Positions 24,584 to 35,093 are shown, counted from the stretch's first letter. The stretch is DNA of 59,364 nucleotides from Planctomycetota bacterium (GCA_026692845.1 JAPLNM010000030.1:1-59364); one strand, 5' to 3'. Program-made: numbers and translations. Notes: a model not told the origin generated them from the sequence alone.

Positions 24584-27500
24584 TTATTGCGCAAGTTCGA
24601 TTCTGTGGGGCTCGGCACCTTCGATCCATCGGTAACGGCAGTCGACTTGGAGGTTTTCGACCGTTTGCGTTTGACCGTTTGGCCAAGTGATCTCGAGGCG
24701 ATCGAGCCGATCGGCTTGGCCGAGCCCTAGGTGCAGTAGCCGCTCGTTGGTTCCATAGAAACCGTCTCCGACGCTCGCTGCGCAGACCCATTGCTCTTGG
24801 CCCCGGGTCGCGCGGACGATCGCGCCGGTAGCATTGCGTTCGCAGCGCGTGCCGACGGGTTCGATTTGCACGTAGTGGTTGTTGCTGTTGGTGGAATTGG
24901 CAAGCAATGCGGTGGGTCGATCCAGGTGGGTCACGGCAAAATCGATCCGGCCGTCTCGATTGAAATCCAAGGCCGTCAGCGATCGGCCGACGTTATCGAC
25001 ATCAAAGTACTTGCCGGGGCTCGGGGTGCGTAGCCACTGAAATTTTCCTCGGGTGTTTTTGAGCACTTGCGGGGGCATTTGCCAGGGTTCCAAATAGTCG
25101 ATGTGTCCGTTGACGGCAAGGAAATCGAGCCAGCCGTCGTTGTCCAGATCGGTCAGTTGGCAGCCGAAGCTGAGCCATTCGAGGGTCGGCTCGCCGAGCT
25201 TGGCGAGCCGAGTCGCATCGCTGAACAAGCCGGGTTGGGTTTGTCGGTATAGGGTGCTGACCTCGTATCGAAAATTCGTGACGATCAGATCGAGCAGGCC
25301 ATCGCGGTTTTGGTCGCCACAGGCGATGCCCATCGACGCTTGAGCGCGACCCAGCAGATCGACCGCGACACCCGATCGGATCGCGCATTGTTGTAGTTCT
25401 TGAGTTTGATCGGATTGATCGGATTTAGGGGTGCTCAAAAGCAGGTGGTTCGGAGACACATCGTTTGCGAAAAAAACATCGTTGCCCGCTTTTTGATCGA
25501 GGTTGGTGATCAGTGCCCCGAGGGCATAACCATCGACCAGCGAGTCGAGCAGCTCGGAGTCGGCAAGTCTCCAGCTACCATCCCCTTGGTTCCACAGGAT
25601 GCGCGTCTTACCGGGAGGGAATCGTTTGGGATGGCAAAAGACCGATTCGGGGCTTGTAGGGGTCGGGCATGTGCGCGTCAGGAAGTCTTGTCCATCGATG
25701 TAGGCACACTGGACGATATCCGGGAGTGAATCTCCATTGAGGTCGGCAGCTTGGATGGCGCTGTTCCAAATCGATGGCGCGGTCGCTTGGGGCAATTCGA
25801 TGCGTTGGAAGGTTCCGTCCCCTTGGTTGCGGTAGCATTTGATTTCACCGATGTCGGCCAGGAGTAGATCGTCGAATCCGTCTTGGTCGAGGTCGGCCAC
25901 AGCGGTTCCTTGTCCGTACCCGATATCTCCCACGCATGCCAGATGTTCAACGGCGGTAAATCGTACCCCTTGTGTGGAACGGAACAGTTGCTTCGGCAGA
26001 TACTTTGGGGGTTGGCTCAAGGGTGAATCGCCGGCTTGCGAGTAGAAAAGATCGGGCCAGCCATCGTGGTCATAATCGATAGCAGAGACTCCTCCACCGA
26101 GACCTTCGAGGGTCATCCAATGCTTTCGGCCCTTGGATCCATTGTCGTACTGAGCGTCGAGTCCAAGGGACTTAGCGACATCATCGAGTCGAATGGCCAA
26201 GGATCCGTCGAGAGCCGAGGGGTTCGATGGCTCGGGAGCACCCAGCGATGCGGCTTGTTGATTCCCGGGCAAAGGCCAAGACTCCAGGGGCAGTTTCTCG
26301 AGGATCCCGGAGGCGTAGCTTTTGCCGCTTTGGAGTTCTTTTTGCAGTGCGATCAATCGTTGAGGGAACGGTTGATTGGATTGAGCCAGCGCGATGGCTT
26401 CCCATCCGAAGGCCAAGACTTGGTCGCCGAGTTCTTGGTAGAGTTTGGCGATCTCGAAGTACGCTTGCTCTTTAACAAGTCCACGTTGGATTTGGTTGGT
26501 AAGGTCTTTGATGCGGACGAGTTTTCCGGATTGATCACGCAGTTCTAGAGCCAGTTCGGGTTGTTGCAATTCCATCAGGCATTCCGAGAGCGACTGCATA
26601 GCGCCCAAGTGCCGGCGATCCAGCGAGATCGCTTCGCTGAAGCATCGTGCGGCCGAGTCGAATCGCGATTGGAGCATCCAGTAGCGGCCGGCGATGTACC
26701 AGTATTCCGGATGGCGCGCGTACCCTTCTGGTGGGCCTGCCTGGGTTGGGCCTGCCTGGGGTGGGCTTTGGAGCCAGTTGCCGACGGCTTGGATATCCCC
26801 GGTTTCCAAAAGGGATTCGCCGTACCAGATCCAGGGTTCGAGTTGATGGGGATGGGTTTGGGTCCATTGTTCTAAGCGATCGATGCATTCTTTCCAGCGG
26901 TCGGCAAAGAGCAGCAGTCGGACCTGTCCGAGTTGGCTCAATGGGTCATCGGGTGCGAACTGTTCGAAGGCAGTGCGCAGGGCTTCTTGATCTTTAGGGT
27001 CACGAAGGTCCACTAGACTCATCAGATCTGGGGTTTTGAAGTCTCCTAGGCGGATGATCCGATCGAGGACTTTTCCCGCATCGGAGCGACGGCCTTGAGC
27101 GTGCAGAACATCGACCAAGAGCCGCAGTGCTGGAACGGCCTTGGGGTATTGTTTCAACAGCCCTCGAAGTTTGGCCTCGGCACTGGGAAGATCCCCGGAT
27201 TGGGCGAGCCATTCGGAGAGCTGACCGGTCGCGGCCGGACCGGCCTTGGGGTCCCCCGGATCGATCTTGGAAATCAGCTCGATCGCCCCCGGGAGATTCT
27301 TCCGGGCGGCCATGATTTGCGCAGCGACGAAAAGTGCTGCAGTGGAGTTAGGCTGCTCGACCAGGAGTACTTTGGAGATAGCCCATGCTTCGTCAAGCTT
27401 GTTTTGAACTAGGAGCAATTCCGCGTTTTTTAAGCGTGTTTCAAAAGGTTCGCTCGCAGCGGATTGGGGCGCATCGGATTGGGTCGCAGCGGATTGGGTA

Positions 27501-27676
27501 GAAGAGGGCTTCGTAGAAAAGGGCTTCGTCGCAGCACCATCAGAAGCGGCTTTTGGAGTCTGGCTCGATGGATGTGGATCCTGGCGGTTGCATGCAATTG
27601 CTAAAGAAAGCAGCGCAAGGCCGGTGAGGCCCAGGTGGATCCAGTGCGTTGGCAAAGGGCGTTTGCTCATGGTCAT
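24584..27676 (-). CDS. Lipoprotein with TPR, FG-GAP/VCBS and UnbV-type domains
   Basis: 1030 residues from ATG 27676, which overlaps the epimerase stop by four bases (ATGA). A lipoprotein signal (LTGLALLSLAIACN) and a Ser/Thr/Pro/Ala linker are followed by about 400 residues of TPR-like helices (AEAKLRGLLKQYPKAVPALRLLVDVL and similar). A beta-propeller part has calcium-type FG-GAP loops (DYDHDGWPDLFY, DLDQDGFDDLLLADI, DLNGDSLPDIVQ, DLDNDGWLDFLAVNG, DFNRDGRIDFAV). The C-terminus is an ASPIC/UnbV domain (GAIVRATRGQEQWVCAASVGDGF ... LEITWPNGQTQTVENL). Such proteins sit at the cell surface and are abundant in planctomycetes and acidobacteria; their ligand is unknown. Coupling with the epimerase hints at a surface-glycan role. 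Confidence 0.85.
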   Translation of the reverse strand: MTMSKRPLPTHWIHLGLTGLALLSLAIACNRQDPHPSSQTPKAASDGAATKPFSTKPSSTQSAATQSDAPQSAASEPFETRLKNAELLLVQNKLDEAWAISKVLLVEQPNSTAALFVAAQIMAARKNLPGAIELISKIDPGDPKAGPAATGQLSEWLAQSGDLPSAEAKLRGLLKQYPKAVPALRLLVDVLHAQGRRSDAGKVLDRIIRLGDFKTPDLMSLVDLRDPKDQEALRTAFEQFAPDDPLSQLGQVRLLLFADRWKECIDRLEQWTQTHPHQLEPWIWYGESLLETGDIQAVGNWLQSPPQAGPTQAGPPEGYARHPEYWYIAGRYWMLQSRFDSAARCFSEAISLDRRHLGAMQSLSECLMELQQPELALELRDQSGKLVRIKDLTNQIQRGLVKEQAYFEIAKLYQELGDQVLAFGWEAIALAQSNQPFPQRLIALQKELQSGKSYASGILEKLPLESWPLPGNQQAASLGAPEPSNPSALDGSLAIRLDDVAKSLGLDAQYDNGSKGRKHWMTLEGLGGGVSAIDYDHDGWPDLFYSQAGDSPLSQPPKYLPKQLFRSTQGVRFTAVEHLACVGDIGYGQGTAVADLDQDGFDDLLLADIGEIKCYRNQGDGTFQRIELPQATAPSIWNSAIQAADLNGDSLPDIVQCAYIDGQDFLTRTCPTPTSPESVFCHPKRFPPGKTRILWNQGDGSWRLADSELLDSLVDGYALGALITNLDQKAGNDVFFANDVSPNHLLLSTPKSDQSDQTQELQQCAIRSGVAVDLLGRAQASMGIACGDQNRDGLLDLIVTNFRYEVSTLYRQTQPGLFSDATRLAKLGEPTLEWLSFGCQLTDLDNDGWLDFLAVNGHIDYLEPWQMPPQVLKNTRGKFQWLRTPSPGKYFDVDNVGRSLTALDFNRDGRIDFAVTHLDRPTALLANSTNSNNHYVQIEPVGTRCERNATGAIVRATRGQEQWVCAASVGDGFYGTNERLLHLGLGQADRLDRLEITWPNGQTQTVENLQVDCRYRWIEGAEPHRIELAQ

Positions 27677-28656
27677 CCGACGTTGCGTTGTTTGAAGTTC
27701 CATACATCGCGGATGATGTCGTCTAGAATATATCGGGGTGTGTATTCGATCGCTTTTTTCAGACGAGCTAGGTCAGGCACACGGCGTCGGATGTCTTCAA
27801 AGTTTTCGTCGTAGGCCTCGGCGTAGGATTGGAATTCGATGGAGGTTTCGGGATTGACGATCGAGATGACTTGTTTGGCGACATCGAGGATCGAGACCGG
27901 AGTGTCCGAACCGATATTGTAGATCCTGCCGTAGCATTGGGGTTGCTGCATGAGTTCTGTGACCGCATAGACCACATCGTTGACGTGAGCAAAGCATCTG
28001 GTTTGCTGGCCGTCGTCGTGGACCATAAGGGGCTTGCCCTGCATTGCGGATTCGATAAATCTCGGCAGGACCATGCCATAGGCACCCGATTGGCGTGGAC
28101 CGACGACGTTGAAGAATCGTCCGATGACGATTTTCATTTGGTGTTCGCGGACGCATGCCATGCATAGGAATTCGTCGATGGCTTTACTTGCTCCGTAACT
28201 CCATCGGGGTTTGGTCGTCGGGCCGAAAACCAGATCGTCGGTCTCGTTCCAAATCGCTTTAGGATTCTTTCCGTAGACTTCGCTCGTGCTGGCTAAGAAT
28301 AGGGGGATGGGTTTGCCAGCAAGATGATGGCGACGGAGTTCGTCCAGGAGCAGTTGTGTCGGATAGATGTTTCGGTGGATCGACTGGGTGGGTTGTTTGG
28401 CGATCAGAGCCACTCCAACGGCGGCAGCCAAGTGGTATACCGCCTCGACATCGTGGCAGGCTTCTTGCACGCAAGCGGCTTTGCCAAGGTCTGAGTTGAT
28501 CACACGAAGGTTGGGATTGGATTCCAGGTGTTCGAGGTTCCGGCGACTGCCGGTGCTGAAATCGTCGACCACGACGACCTGATCGCCGCGGTGAAGAAAA
28601 TGTTCGGTAAGGTGCGAGCCGATGAAGCCGCCACCGCCGGTAACTAAGATGCGCAT
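27673..28656 (-). CDS. NAD-dependent nucleotide-sugar epimerase/dehydratase
   Basis: 327 residues from ATG 28656; the start is placed directly before the Rossmann motif MRILVTGGGGFIGSHL. Other extended-SDR features: VVVDDFSTG, VYHLAAAVGV, LASTSEVYG, the catalytic SYGASKAIDE (YxxxK), GRFFNVVGPRQSG and VNDVVYAV. This points to UDP-glucose 4-epimerase or UDP-glucuronate decarboxylase-type enzymes acting on nucleotide sugars in the cytoplasm; the precise substrate cannot be told. The stop overlaps the start of the following lipoprotein gene by four bases, so the two are co-expressed. Confidence 0.85.
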   Translation of the reverse strand: MRILVTGGGGFIGSHLTEHFLHRGDQVVVVDDFSTGSRRNLEHLESNPNLRVINSDLGKAACVQEACHDVEAVYHLAAAVGVALIAKQPTQSIHRNIYPTQLLLDELRRHHLAGKPIPLFLASTSEVYGKNPKAIWNETDDLVFGPTTKPRWSYGASKAIDEFLCMACVREHQMKIVIGRFFNVVGPRQSGAYGMVLPRFIESAMQGKPLMVHDDGQQTRCFAHVNDVVYAVTELMQQPQCYGRIYNIGSDTPVSILDVAKQVISIVNPETSIEFQSYAEAYDENFEDIRRRVPDLARLKKAIEYTPRYILDDIIRDVWNFKQRNVG

Positions 28657-29036
28657 CGAGAGAATCCGAAGCCTGATGAAAAACTGCAAATGGGCCGAAT
28701 TGGCCATTGGTCCTATTGTAACGTCAGTCCCCTGTTTGCAACGGGAAAAGTCCCCTTATGGACCTGGGGTGTCAATCTGTGCGGAATTTGCGGCCTGTGC
28801 CGTTAAGGGATACGTCCTGAGGGGATTCGATTCAGGTCCAAAGCTTGGGATTACCGAAACCAAAAAAGAATGAGTTTAGGATGGCCGAAAGGGGCAAGGA
28901 TGCACGGGGGTTTCTCGAACTGCCGTCGATTCGGTACATTGATTCGGTACATTATTGGGAGGCGATGCGAGTCGCATTGCCCCCGAAGTCGAAACGCGCA
29001 AAGACCAACGCTAAGACCAACAAGGGAATGCTGGGT
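28657..29036. other. Divergent intergenic region
   Basis: This lies between the epimerase and the large TPR gene and should hold both promoters. An in-frame extension of the TPR gene up to 28845 is open but reads as charged sequence without family similarity. CGATTCGGTACATTGATTCGGTACATT near 28929 is a short direct repeat. Confidence 0.35.
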
Positions 29037-32000
29037 ATGGTAGATCACCTTAATCGAATTGCTTTGAGCAACGGCTTTGGGGGGCGAATCCCCCGCAGGA
29101 TGGTCGTGGCTGTGCTGGCCTCGTTGACTGTTTTCGGGACAATTTCGAACTTTGCCGAGTTGGGTTTAGCACAAAACCGCCAACCACCAGCCCGCCAAAC
29201 GCCCAACGCCGGCCAGCCTGGGAAACCCAATCCACAGCTTGGCAAGCCGGGTATTCAGCCACCTGGAGCCTCGAAACCTGCCGCACCGATTCGCAAAATG
29301 AGCGACGAGGAGAAACGCAAGGAGCGAGTCCGTGCGATGTTTGCCGACGCTGCCAACGCCCAAAACAATGGGGCTTATCCCTTGGCCCTCGAGCAATGGC
29401 AGAGGCTCATCAAGGAGTTCCCCAGCGACCCATTGGCATCGAGTGCCCGCTATTACTTGGGACTGTGCTATCAGGAGCAGTCGCCACCGGATTACTCCAA
29501 TGCGGTTGGATCGTTTCGCAAATCGCTTGAGGACAAGGATCTCAAGGAGCAGGAAGAGGCCTTGGTCAACCTCGGATGGTGCTTGGTTCAATTAGGGAGT
29601 GACCCTCAGAATGAGTCCAAAGGAGCCTTAGGAGAGGCGTCAAAGGTTTTCGCAACCTTTTTGGACAAATATCCCGATAGTCCATCGGCCGATCGAGCGA
29701 TTTTTTATGCTGGGGAAGCCGAATCGCGATTGGGCAATGCCGAAAAGGCAGTCGGTTTTTACAACCAATTAGCTCAGAACAAGAAGCTTACGAAGTCCCC
29801 GTTGGTTCCTGAAGCCCTTTTCGCTCTAGGGTTTTCTTATGAGGAACTCAAGCAACCGAAACTTGCTAGTGAGAACTACGAAGCGTTGCTTGCTGGGCAC
29901 GGCAAGCATCCCTTGGTTCGCGATGCGAATGTTCGATTAGGCGAAATTGCCTTGCAGTTGGACAAACCAGATCAAGCCGCTGCTAGGTACGAACAGGTGA
30001 TCGGATCCAAGGACTTCAAGAAAGCCCCCCTGGCCGATTACATTTATTCGAGGTACGCCTTCGCCTTGGCCAAGTCCGGGCAGTATGCGAAGTCCTCAGA
30101 GGCCTACAAGCAGTTGGCCTCGATGTTTCCAAATTCGAAATACGCTCAAAACGCGTCCCTGTCGATGGCCCAAGCCTTGATGAGGGACAAGAAGTATTCG
30201 CAGGCACAGGAAGCATTTAGGCAAGTGCTTATGTCGAAAGATTCCAAGGCGATTGAGGCGGCCCATTGGTTGTGCCAAATCGCGGTACTTCAGGACCGAA
30301 AAGATCAGGTCGTCCCCATCGCTCGCGAAGCATTGGAGTGGGCAACGCGGATCCCGCCAAAGGACTTGGCCCCTGGAACGAAAAGCCAGTTGGCGTTGCT
30401 CAAACTCGATTTGGCAGATGGCCTTTTCGCCACTGCCGAGGGCAAGGTCGAGGCAAGGAAGCTATTCGAGCAGATCGCCGTCGAATATGCCGACGAGCCG
30501 GTGTCTCCTCGGGCCACCTACAACGCGGCTTTTGCCGCGATGCAGATGGGAGATTTGCCAGAGGCATTGCGGTGGGCAGAGGCTTTTGAAACGCGATTCG
30601 CCGGCAGCGAGCTGATCCCGGACGTTGCGTATGTCCGCGCCGAATCCTTGCTGCAACGTGGCGAGCATCCGGCTGCTTCGGACGCCTTTGAAAAGCTCGT
30701 GCAAACGGCCAAGGACCACCCCTCGAAAACCAATTGGGAGTTGCGCGGAATCACTGCGCAGTATCTTGCAGGTCAACCCGAAAAAGCGCTGGTTCGAATC
30801 GAAGCGATCGTCAAGGAGAGCAAAGACCCATCGGTCCAGGCGGAGGCCAGATTCTTACAAGGGGCCTGTTTGCTCAAGCTCAGCAAGCCCGACGAGTCGA
30901 TCGCCGCTTTGGACCAATCGTTGCAACTCAGTTCGACTTGGGGGCAAGCCGACGAGGTGCTCTTGGTCTTGGCTCAGGCTTATGAGGCCAAGCAGGACAA
31001 AGCCAAGGCCAAAGAGGTCTTGGAACGCTTGCTCAAGGACTTTCCCAAGTCGCGGTTCAAGACCCAGGCGGAGTTTCGGCTCGGACAGCTTTCGGCCCAG
31101 GCCGGTAAAACACAGGAATCGATCGATTGGTACCAGCGAGTCATCGTCCAAAACACCGATACGAGCTTGCGAGATTTCGCCAAATTCGACACCGCCTACC
31201 TGCTGATTCAGCAGAATCAATATGCCAAGGCCCAGGAGTTGGTCCAGCAAGTCATCGATTCGACGAAGAACCCAGGCTTGGCTCAAGAAGCGATCGTGGC
31301 CAATGCGATTTGCTTGCGACAAACGGGAAAGCTTTCTGACTCGATCGGAGCCTTGACCAAGCTTATCGAACAGAACCCCACGAAGGGGGCGATGGTCAAG
31401 GCACTCTACGAGCTCGGTGTAGGCTGCGTGGCGGATCGTCAGTTCGAACGTGCTGTGGGGATGTTCGATCGGATCGAGAGAGAATTTCCCGCCTACGCAT
31501 TGATGGACCGAGTCCTCTTCGAGAGAGCTTGGGCTCAAAAGGAGCTCGGGCAACTCGAACAAGCCAACCTTTCGTTCCGATCCATTGCCGAGAAGTACCC
31601 CGAAAGCCCGGTGGCTGCCGAATCGTATTTTCATGTGGGTCAAGCGGAGTTTGACAACTCGAGCTTCGAGACGGCCGTCAAGGCCTATACGGTCGCAGCC
31701 AGCAAGTCGTCGAGCAAGGAGCTGCAGGAAAAGTCGCTCTACAAGATTGGATTGGCGTTGTACCAACAGAAGCAATATGAGGAATCGGCAAAACGATTCG
31801 CAAAGCAGTTGGCAGAATTCCCTAAGGGGGAGCTGGCATTGGATGCTCGGCTCATGGTCGCCGAGTGCGCCTACAAGCTTCAGCAGTATTCATCGGCGAT
31901 GATCCATTACGATTCGGCACGCAAAGCGATCGAAAGCGCGCAGGATCGCGCGGGGATCCAGGAGCAAGTTCAAGCGTTGGTTTATTTGCATGGGGCCCAG

Positions 32001-32510
32001 ACGGCCAGCGAGTTGAAAAAATGGGCCGACGTCGACGCTTGGGTCACGAAGATGGCTACGGTAGTTCCGGATTCGAATCTCTTGCCGATCGCGAGGTATG
32101 AACAAGCCGTCGCGTTGCAGAATTTGAAGAAGAACGACGAGGCCTTAAAGCTATTTGAGTCGATCGCCGAGGAGCAGCGAAACGAGCTTGGGGCTCGATC
32201 GAGGTTCATGGAAGGCGAGTTGTTTTTTGCGCAGCAGGATTATGCCAAGGCCGTGCAGGTATTTCAGAAGCTCATGTATGGATTCGGCGGGACGCAGGCT
32301 CCCGAGGAGATCAAGAATTGGCAGGCCAGGAGTGCTTACGAAGCAGGTCGCTGCTCGGAGGTTTTGATTGGGGATTTGACAGGCGAGCGGCGTCGAAAGG
32401 CCATCGATGCGGCTAAGAAGTATTATGAGTTCTTACTCAGCAACCACGGAGCACACGAGTTAGCTAAGCAATCGCAGGACCGGATCGATGAGCTAGCCAA
32501 GGGCCAGTAG
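29037..32510 (+). CDS. Very large exported TPR-repeat protein
   Basis: About 1157 residues from ATG 29037. This start is chosen because a signal-like segment follows (RRMVVAVLASLTVFGTISNFAELGLAQ). The frame is open back to 28845, and Met codons at 28881, 28965 and 29028 are alternatives. After a Pro-rich linker the whole protein is made of tetratricopeptide repeats of about 34-37 residues (for example YPLALEQWQRLIKEFPSDPLASSARYYLGLCY, EKAVGFYNQLAQ, KSSEAYKQLASMFPNSKYAQNASLSMAQAL, AKEVLERLLKDFPKSRFKTQAEFRLGQLS). More than 20 repeats resemble YbgF/BamD-type TPRs. It is likely a periplasmic scaffold for envelope protein complexes. It is a single gene, with no partner on the same strand until after the family B element. 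Confidence 0.8.
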   Translation: MVDHLNRIALSNGFGGRIPRRMVVAVLASLTVFGTISNFAELGLAQNRQPPARQTPNAGQPGKPNPQLGKPGIQPPGASKPAAPIRKMSDEEKRKERVRAMFADAANAQNNGAYPLALEQWQRLIKEFPSDPLASSARYYLGLCYQEQSPPDYSNAVGSFRKSLEDKDLKEQEEALVNLGWCLVQLGSDPQNESKGALGEASKVFATFLDKYPDSPSADRAIFYAGEAESRLGNAEKAVGFYNQLAQNKKLTKSPLVPEALFALGFSYEELKQPKLASENYEALLAGHGKHPLVRDANVRLGEIALQLDKPDQAAARYEQVIGSKDFKKAPLADYIYSRYAFALAKSGQYAKSSEAYKQLASMFPNSKYAQNASLSMAQALMRDKKYSQAQEAFRQVLMSKDSKAIEAAHWLCQIAVLQDRKDQVVPIAREALEWATRIPPKDLAPGTKSQLALLKLDLADGLFATAEGKVEARKLFEQIAVEYADEPVSPRATYNAAFAAMQMGDLPEALRWAEAFETRFAGSELIPDVAYVRAESLLQRGEHPAASDAFEKLVQTAKDHPSKTNWELRGITAQYLAGQPEKALVRIEAIVKESKDPSVQAEARFLQGACLLKLSKPDESIAALDQSLQLSSTWGQADEVLLVLAQAYEAKQDKAKAKEVLERLLKDFPKSRFKTQAEFRLGQLSAQAGKTQESIDWYQRVIVQNTDTSLRDFAKFDTAYLLIQQNQYAKAQELVQQVIDSTKNPGLAQEAIVANAICLRQTGKLSDSIGALTKLIEQNPTKGAMVKALYELGVGCVADRQFERAVGMFDRIEREFPAYALMDRVLFERAWAQKELGQLEQANLSFRSIAEKYPESPVAAESYFHVGQAEFDNSSFETAVKAYTVAASKSSSKELQEKSLYKIGLALYQQKQYEESAKRFAKQLAEFPKGELALDARLMVAECAYKLQQYSSAMIHYDSARKAIESAQDRAGIQEQVQALVYLHGAQTASELKKWADVDAWVTKMATVVPDSNLLPIARYEQAVALQNLKKNDEALKLFESIAEEQRNELGARSRFMEGELFFAQQDYAKAVQVFQKLMYGFGGTQAPEEIKNWQARSAYEAGRCSEVLIGDLTGERRRKAIDAAKKYYEFLLSNHGAHELAKQSQDRIDELAKGQ

Positions 32511-32566
32511 ATGGTCTAGCTAGCGGCTAGCCGGCTCGACGTTTTTCAAATCAGAGCAATTGTCCG

Positions 32567-32703
32567 ACATGGTAGAGCGATTGTCCCAATCGCTCCTTGG
32601 TCGTCGTAGACGACGGGTCTTTAGGCTTTTGTTTTAGGCTACCGAAGGCTGTTTCCTCGGCTTCGCCTCGGGGATGAACGATTCAGACAATCGTTCTACC
32701 ATG
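32567..32703. mobile_element. MITE-like element, family B, copy 2
   Basis: 137 bp with 18-bp terminal inverted repeats that differ at one position: CATGGTAGAGCGATTGTC (32567-32584), and GACAATCGTTCTACCATG (32686-32703), whose complement is CATGGTAGAACGATTGTC. An inner palindrome, GAGCGATTGTCCCAATCGCTC in part, lies at the left end. No coding capacity. Related to 6491-6676. Confidence 0.75.
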
Positions 32704-32771
32704 GGTTGCTTGGTTGCTTTCAGGCGCAACGGGGGCTACATTAGAGATCTGTACCCCCCCAGGAGACTCCA

Positions 32772-35093
32772 ATGAGGAATTCCCTCTGCGTTTGGCTCTT
32801 GTCGGTTTGGCTTTGCCAACCGGCCTACAGCCAATCACCCGCCCAATCGATCGACTTTGAACAGCATATCCGACCGCTCTTGGCCGAGCATTGCTTCGAA
32901 TGCCATTCGTCGGAATCCAAGACGCTCCAGGGTGGCCTTCGGCTCGACACCCCGAATCACATCCTTTCGGGGGGCGATAGCGGTCCAAGCTTGGTGGCCT
33001 CGAAACCCGACGAGAGTTTGTTGATACAAGCCATCCGGTACGACGATCCGGATTCTGCGATGCCGCCGGCTGGAAAGTTGTCTGCGGAGCTTATCGGCAA
33101 ACTTGAACTCTGGGTTCGATCCGGGGCGTCGATGCCCAGCGATGAGCAAGCCGCAAAGGTTCAGCGATCGATCGATATTGAGGCTGGTCGTGCGCACTGG
33201 TCGTTCGTAGCGACCAAGCCGATGTCGACCGAGTCGATCGATCCGGTAGGATTGCGAAGCCCGACGGTATCTATTGAAAATCGCATCGATCTACCGATCG
33301 TTGAGAAACTAATCCAAATCGATTTGGTCGCTTCGGCTCAAGCGGATCGAAGAACGCTGTTGCGGCGACTCAAGCTCGATCTTCTCGGATTGCTCCCCAG
33401 CGATGAGGAGGTTTCCTCGTTTGTTTCCGACCGCTCGGCCGATGCCTTCGAGCGCCGTATCGATGCGTATCTTGCCTCAGGGCACTACGGTGAGCGATGG
33501 GCACGTTACTGGCTCGATTTGGTTCGATATTGCGATACGATGGAAGAATGGACCGAGACGATCGGACCCTCGTATCCCTATCGCGATTGGGTGGTCGACG
33601 CATTCAATCGAGATTTACCTTACGATCGTTTCGTGCAGTTGCAACTTGCGGCCGATCGGATACCGGATGCACAGGCTAGCGATCGTGCGGCATTGGGGTT
33701 TCTCGGGCTTAGCCCATCGTATTGGAAGGAATTGCAGTTACCCGTTGAGATCATCAAGTCGATCGTATCGGACGAAGTCGAAGAGAGGGTCCATACCGTA
33801 TCGAGCACCTTCTTGGGTTTAAACCTTGCATGTGCGCGTTGCCACGACCACAAGTTTGATCCTTTGACCCACAGCGACTACTATGCGATCGCCGGAGTGC
33901 TATCGAACAGCAAGTCGACCGATGTGGCCTTGACCGAAGGGGTCGATGCGGCCCAGGTTGTCCAATCCCGCAAAACGGTCAAAACGCTCGAAGCCGAGCT
34001 TCAGAAGCTGACCAAGAGCGACAAGGAGGAGGACAAGATCAAGTCCCAAGAGATACTCCAAAAGATCGAACAAGCCAAGACGGTTGTCGGTTACGATTCC
34101 CTTCTGACTCCAGGAGTGCAGGATCTGCGACTGGAAGTTCGCCCCGCAGACGCAGCACACGGGAGCAAGATTGTTTTTGAACCGGAGCTTAAGGATTCGG
34201 CGATCGAGATCCGAGGGAATCCCAACAAGCTCGGAGTGAGTGTTCCGAGGCGATTCGTTTCGGTGTTGACCAAGGCTAGTTCGAACGTCGAGGGTTGGAC
34301 TCAGGGCAGTGGTCGTTTGGAGCTTGCCAAGTCGATCACCACCGACTCGCAGGATCTTGCCGCGCGCGTCCTAGTCAATCGGATTTGGAAGCACCATTTC
34401 GGTTGTGGATTGGTCGATACTCCAAGCGATTTTGGTCGACAAGGCCAGGCTCCAACGCATCCGGAGCTTCTGGACGATCTTGCGTATCGGTTCATCGAAC
34501 AGGGGTGGTCGATCAAGTGGTTGCATCGCGAAATCCTTCTGTCGGCTGCTTATCAGCGTCAGCATGAAATGCCGAAACCTCAGGATTCCGAAATGCGTTA
34601 CTACTCAACGTTTCCGAGTCGACCTTTGGACGTCGAAGCTTGGCGAGACAGTCTCTTGCAAGTGACCCAGGGATTGAGTTTTCAGATCGGCGGTCCATCG
34701 CAAGACCTCAGCAGCATGTCCAATGCGAGGCGAACCCTTTACGGACACGTCCGTCGTCGAGAAGTCTCCGACTTGCTTCGGCTATTCGATTTTCCTGATC
34801 CGCTTACCCACAGTCCAGCCCGGATCCCAACGATCACACCGTTGCAGCAATTGTATGTCCTTAACAGCCGTTTTGTGATCGAGCGAGCCGAAGCGCTCAT
34901 CGCGCGTTTGGATCGCGAGGGCATCGCCGATGTGCAAGAGAGGATCCGTTGCCTGCACCGTTGGCTTTATCAAAGAGAACCGACCCAGCGAGAATTCGCA
35001 AAAATAACCGAGTTCGTCAAAGACGCACCTGACCACTGGCAACTTCTGGCCCAAACACTTTTGGCCAGCAACGAATTCTATTTTTGGAATTGA
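32772..35093 (+). CDS. PSCyt1/DUF1549/DUF1553 planctomycete cytochrome protein
   Basis: 773 residues. A signal peptide (1-20) is followed by the planctomycete cytochrome C domain with haem motif CFECH at 41-45 and the usual LRLDTPNHILSGGDSGP and DPDSAMPPAGKLS. DUF1549 comes next (LLRRLKLDLLGLLPSDEEVSSF, YGERWARYWLDLVRYCDT, LNLACARCHDHKFDP with a second CxxCH). The C-terminal DUF1553 (LAARVLVNRIWKHHFGCGLVDTPSDFG, LHREILLSAAYQ) completes it. It is shorter than most relatives, which are near 1000 residues and have an inserted carbohydrate-binding or concanavalin-like domain. It always pairs with a DUF1501 protein, here 14 bp downstream. It is exported; the reaction is unknown, though such pairs sit in polysaccharide-related clusters. 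Confidence 0.93.
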   Translation: MRNSLCVWLLSVWLCQPAYSQSPAQSIDFEQHIRPLLAEHCFECHSSESKTLQGGLRLDTPNHILSGGDSGPSLVASKPDESLLIQAIRYDDPDSAMPPAGKLSAELIGKLELWVRSGASMPSDEQAAKVQRSIDIEAGRAHWSFVATKPMSTESIDPVGLRSPTVSIENRIDLPIVEKLIQIDLVASAQADRRTLLRRLKLDLLGLLPSDEEVSSFVSDRSADAFERRIDAYLASGHYGERWARYWLDLVRYCDTMEEWTETIGPSYPYRDWVVDAFNRDLPYDRFVQLQLAADRIPDAQASDRAALGFLGLSPSYWKELQLPVEIIKSIVSDEVEERVHTVSSTFLGLNLACARCHDHKFDPLTHSDYYAIAGVLSNSKSTDVALTEGVDAAQVVQSRKTVKTLEAELQKLTKSDKEEDKIKSQEILQKIEQAKTVVGYDSLLTPGVQDLRLEVRPADAAHGSKIVFEPELKDSAIEIRGNPNKLGVSVPRRFVSVLTKASSNVEGWTQGSGRLELAKSITTDSQDLAARVLVNRIWKHHFGCGLVDTPSDFGRQGQAPTHPELLDDLAYRFIEQGWSIKWLHREILLSAAYQRQHEMPKPQDSEMRYYSTFPSRPLDVEAWRDSLLQVTQGLSFQIGGPSQDLSSMSNARRTLYGHVRRREVSDLLRLFDFPDPLTHSPARIPTITPLQQLYVLNSRFVIERAEALIARLDREGIADVQERIRCLHRWLYQREPTQREFAKITEFVKDAPDHWQLLAQTLLASNEFYFWN

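Noticed and set aside
28845-29036. 64-residue N-terminal extension of the large TPR protein
   Set aside because: It would place charged sequence before the signal peptide; the export signal argues for a start at 29028 or 29037.
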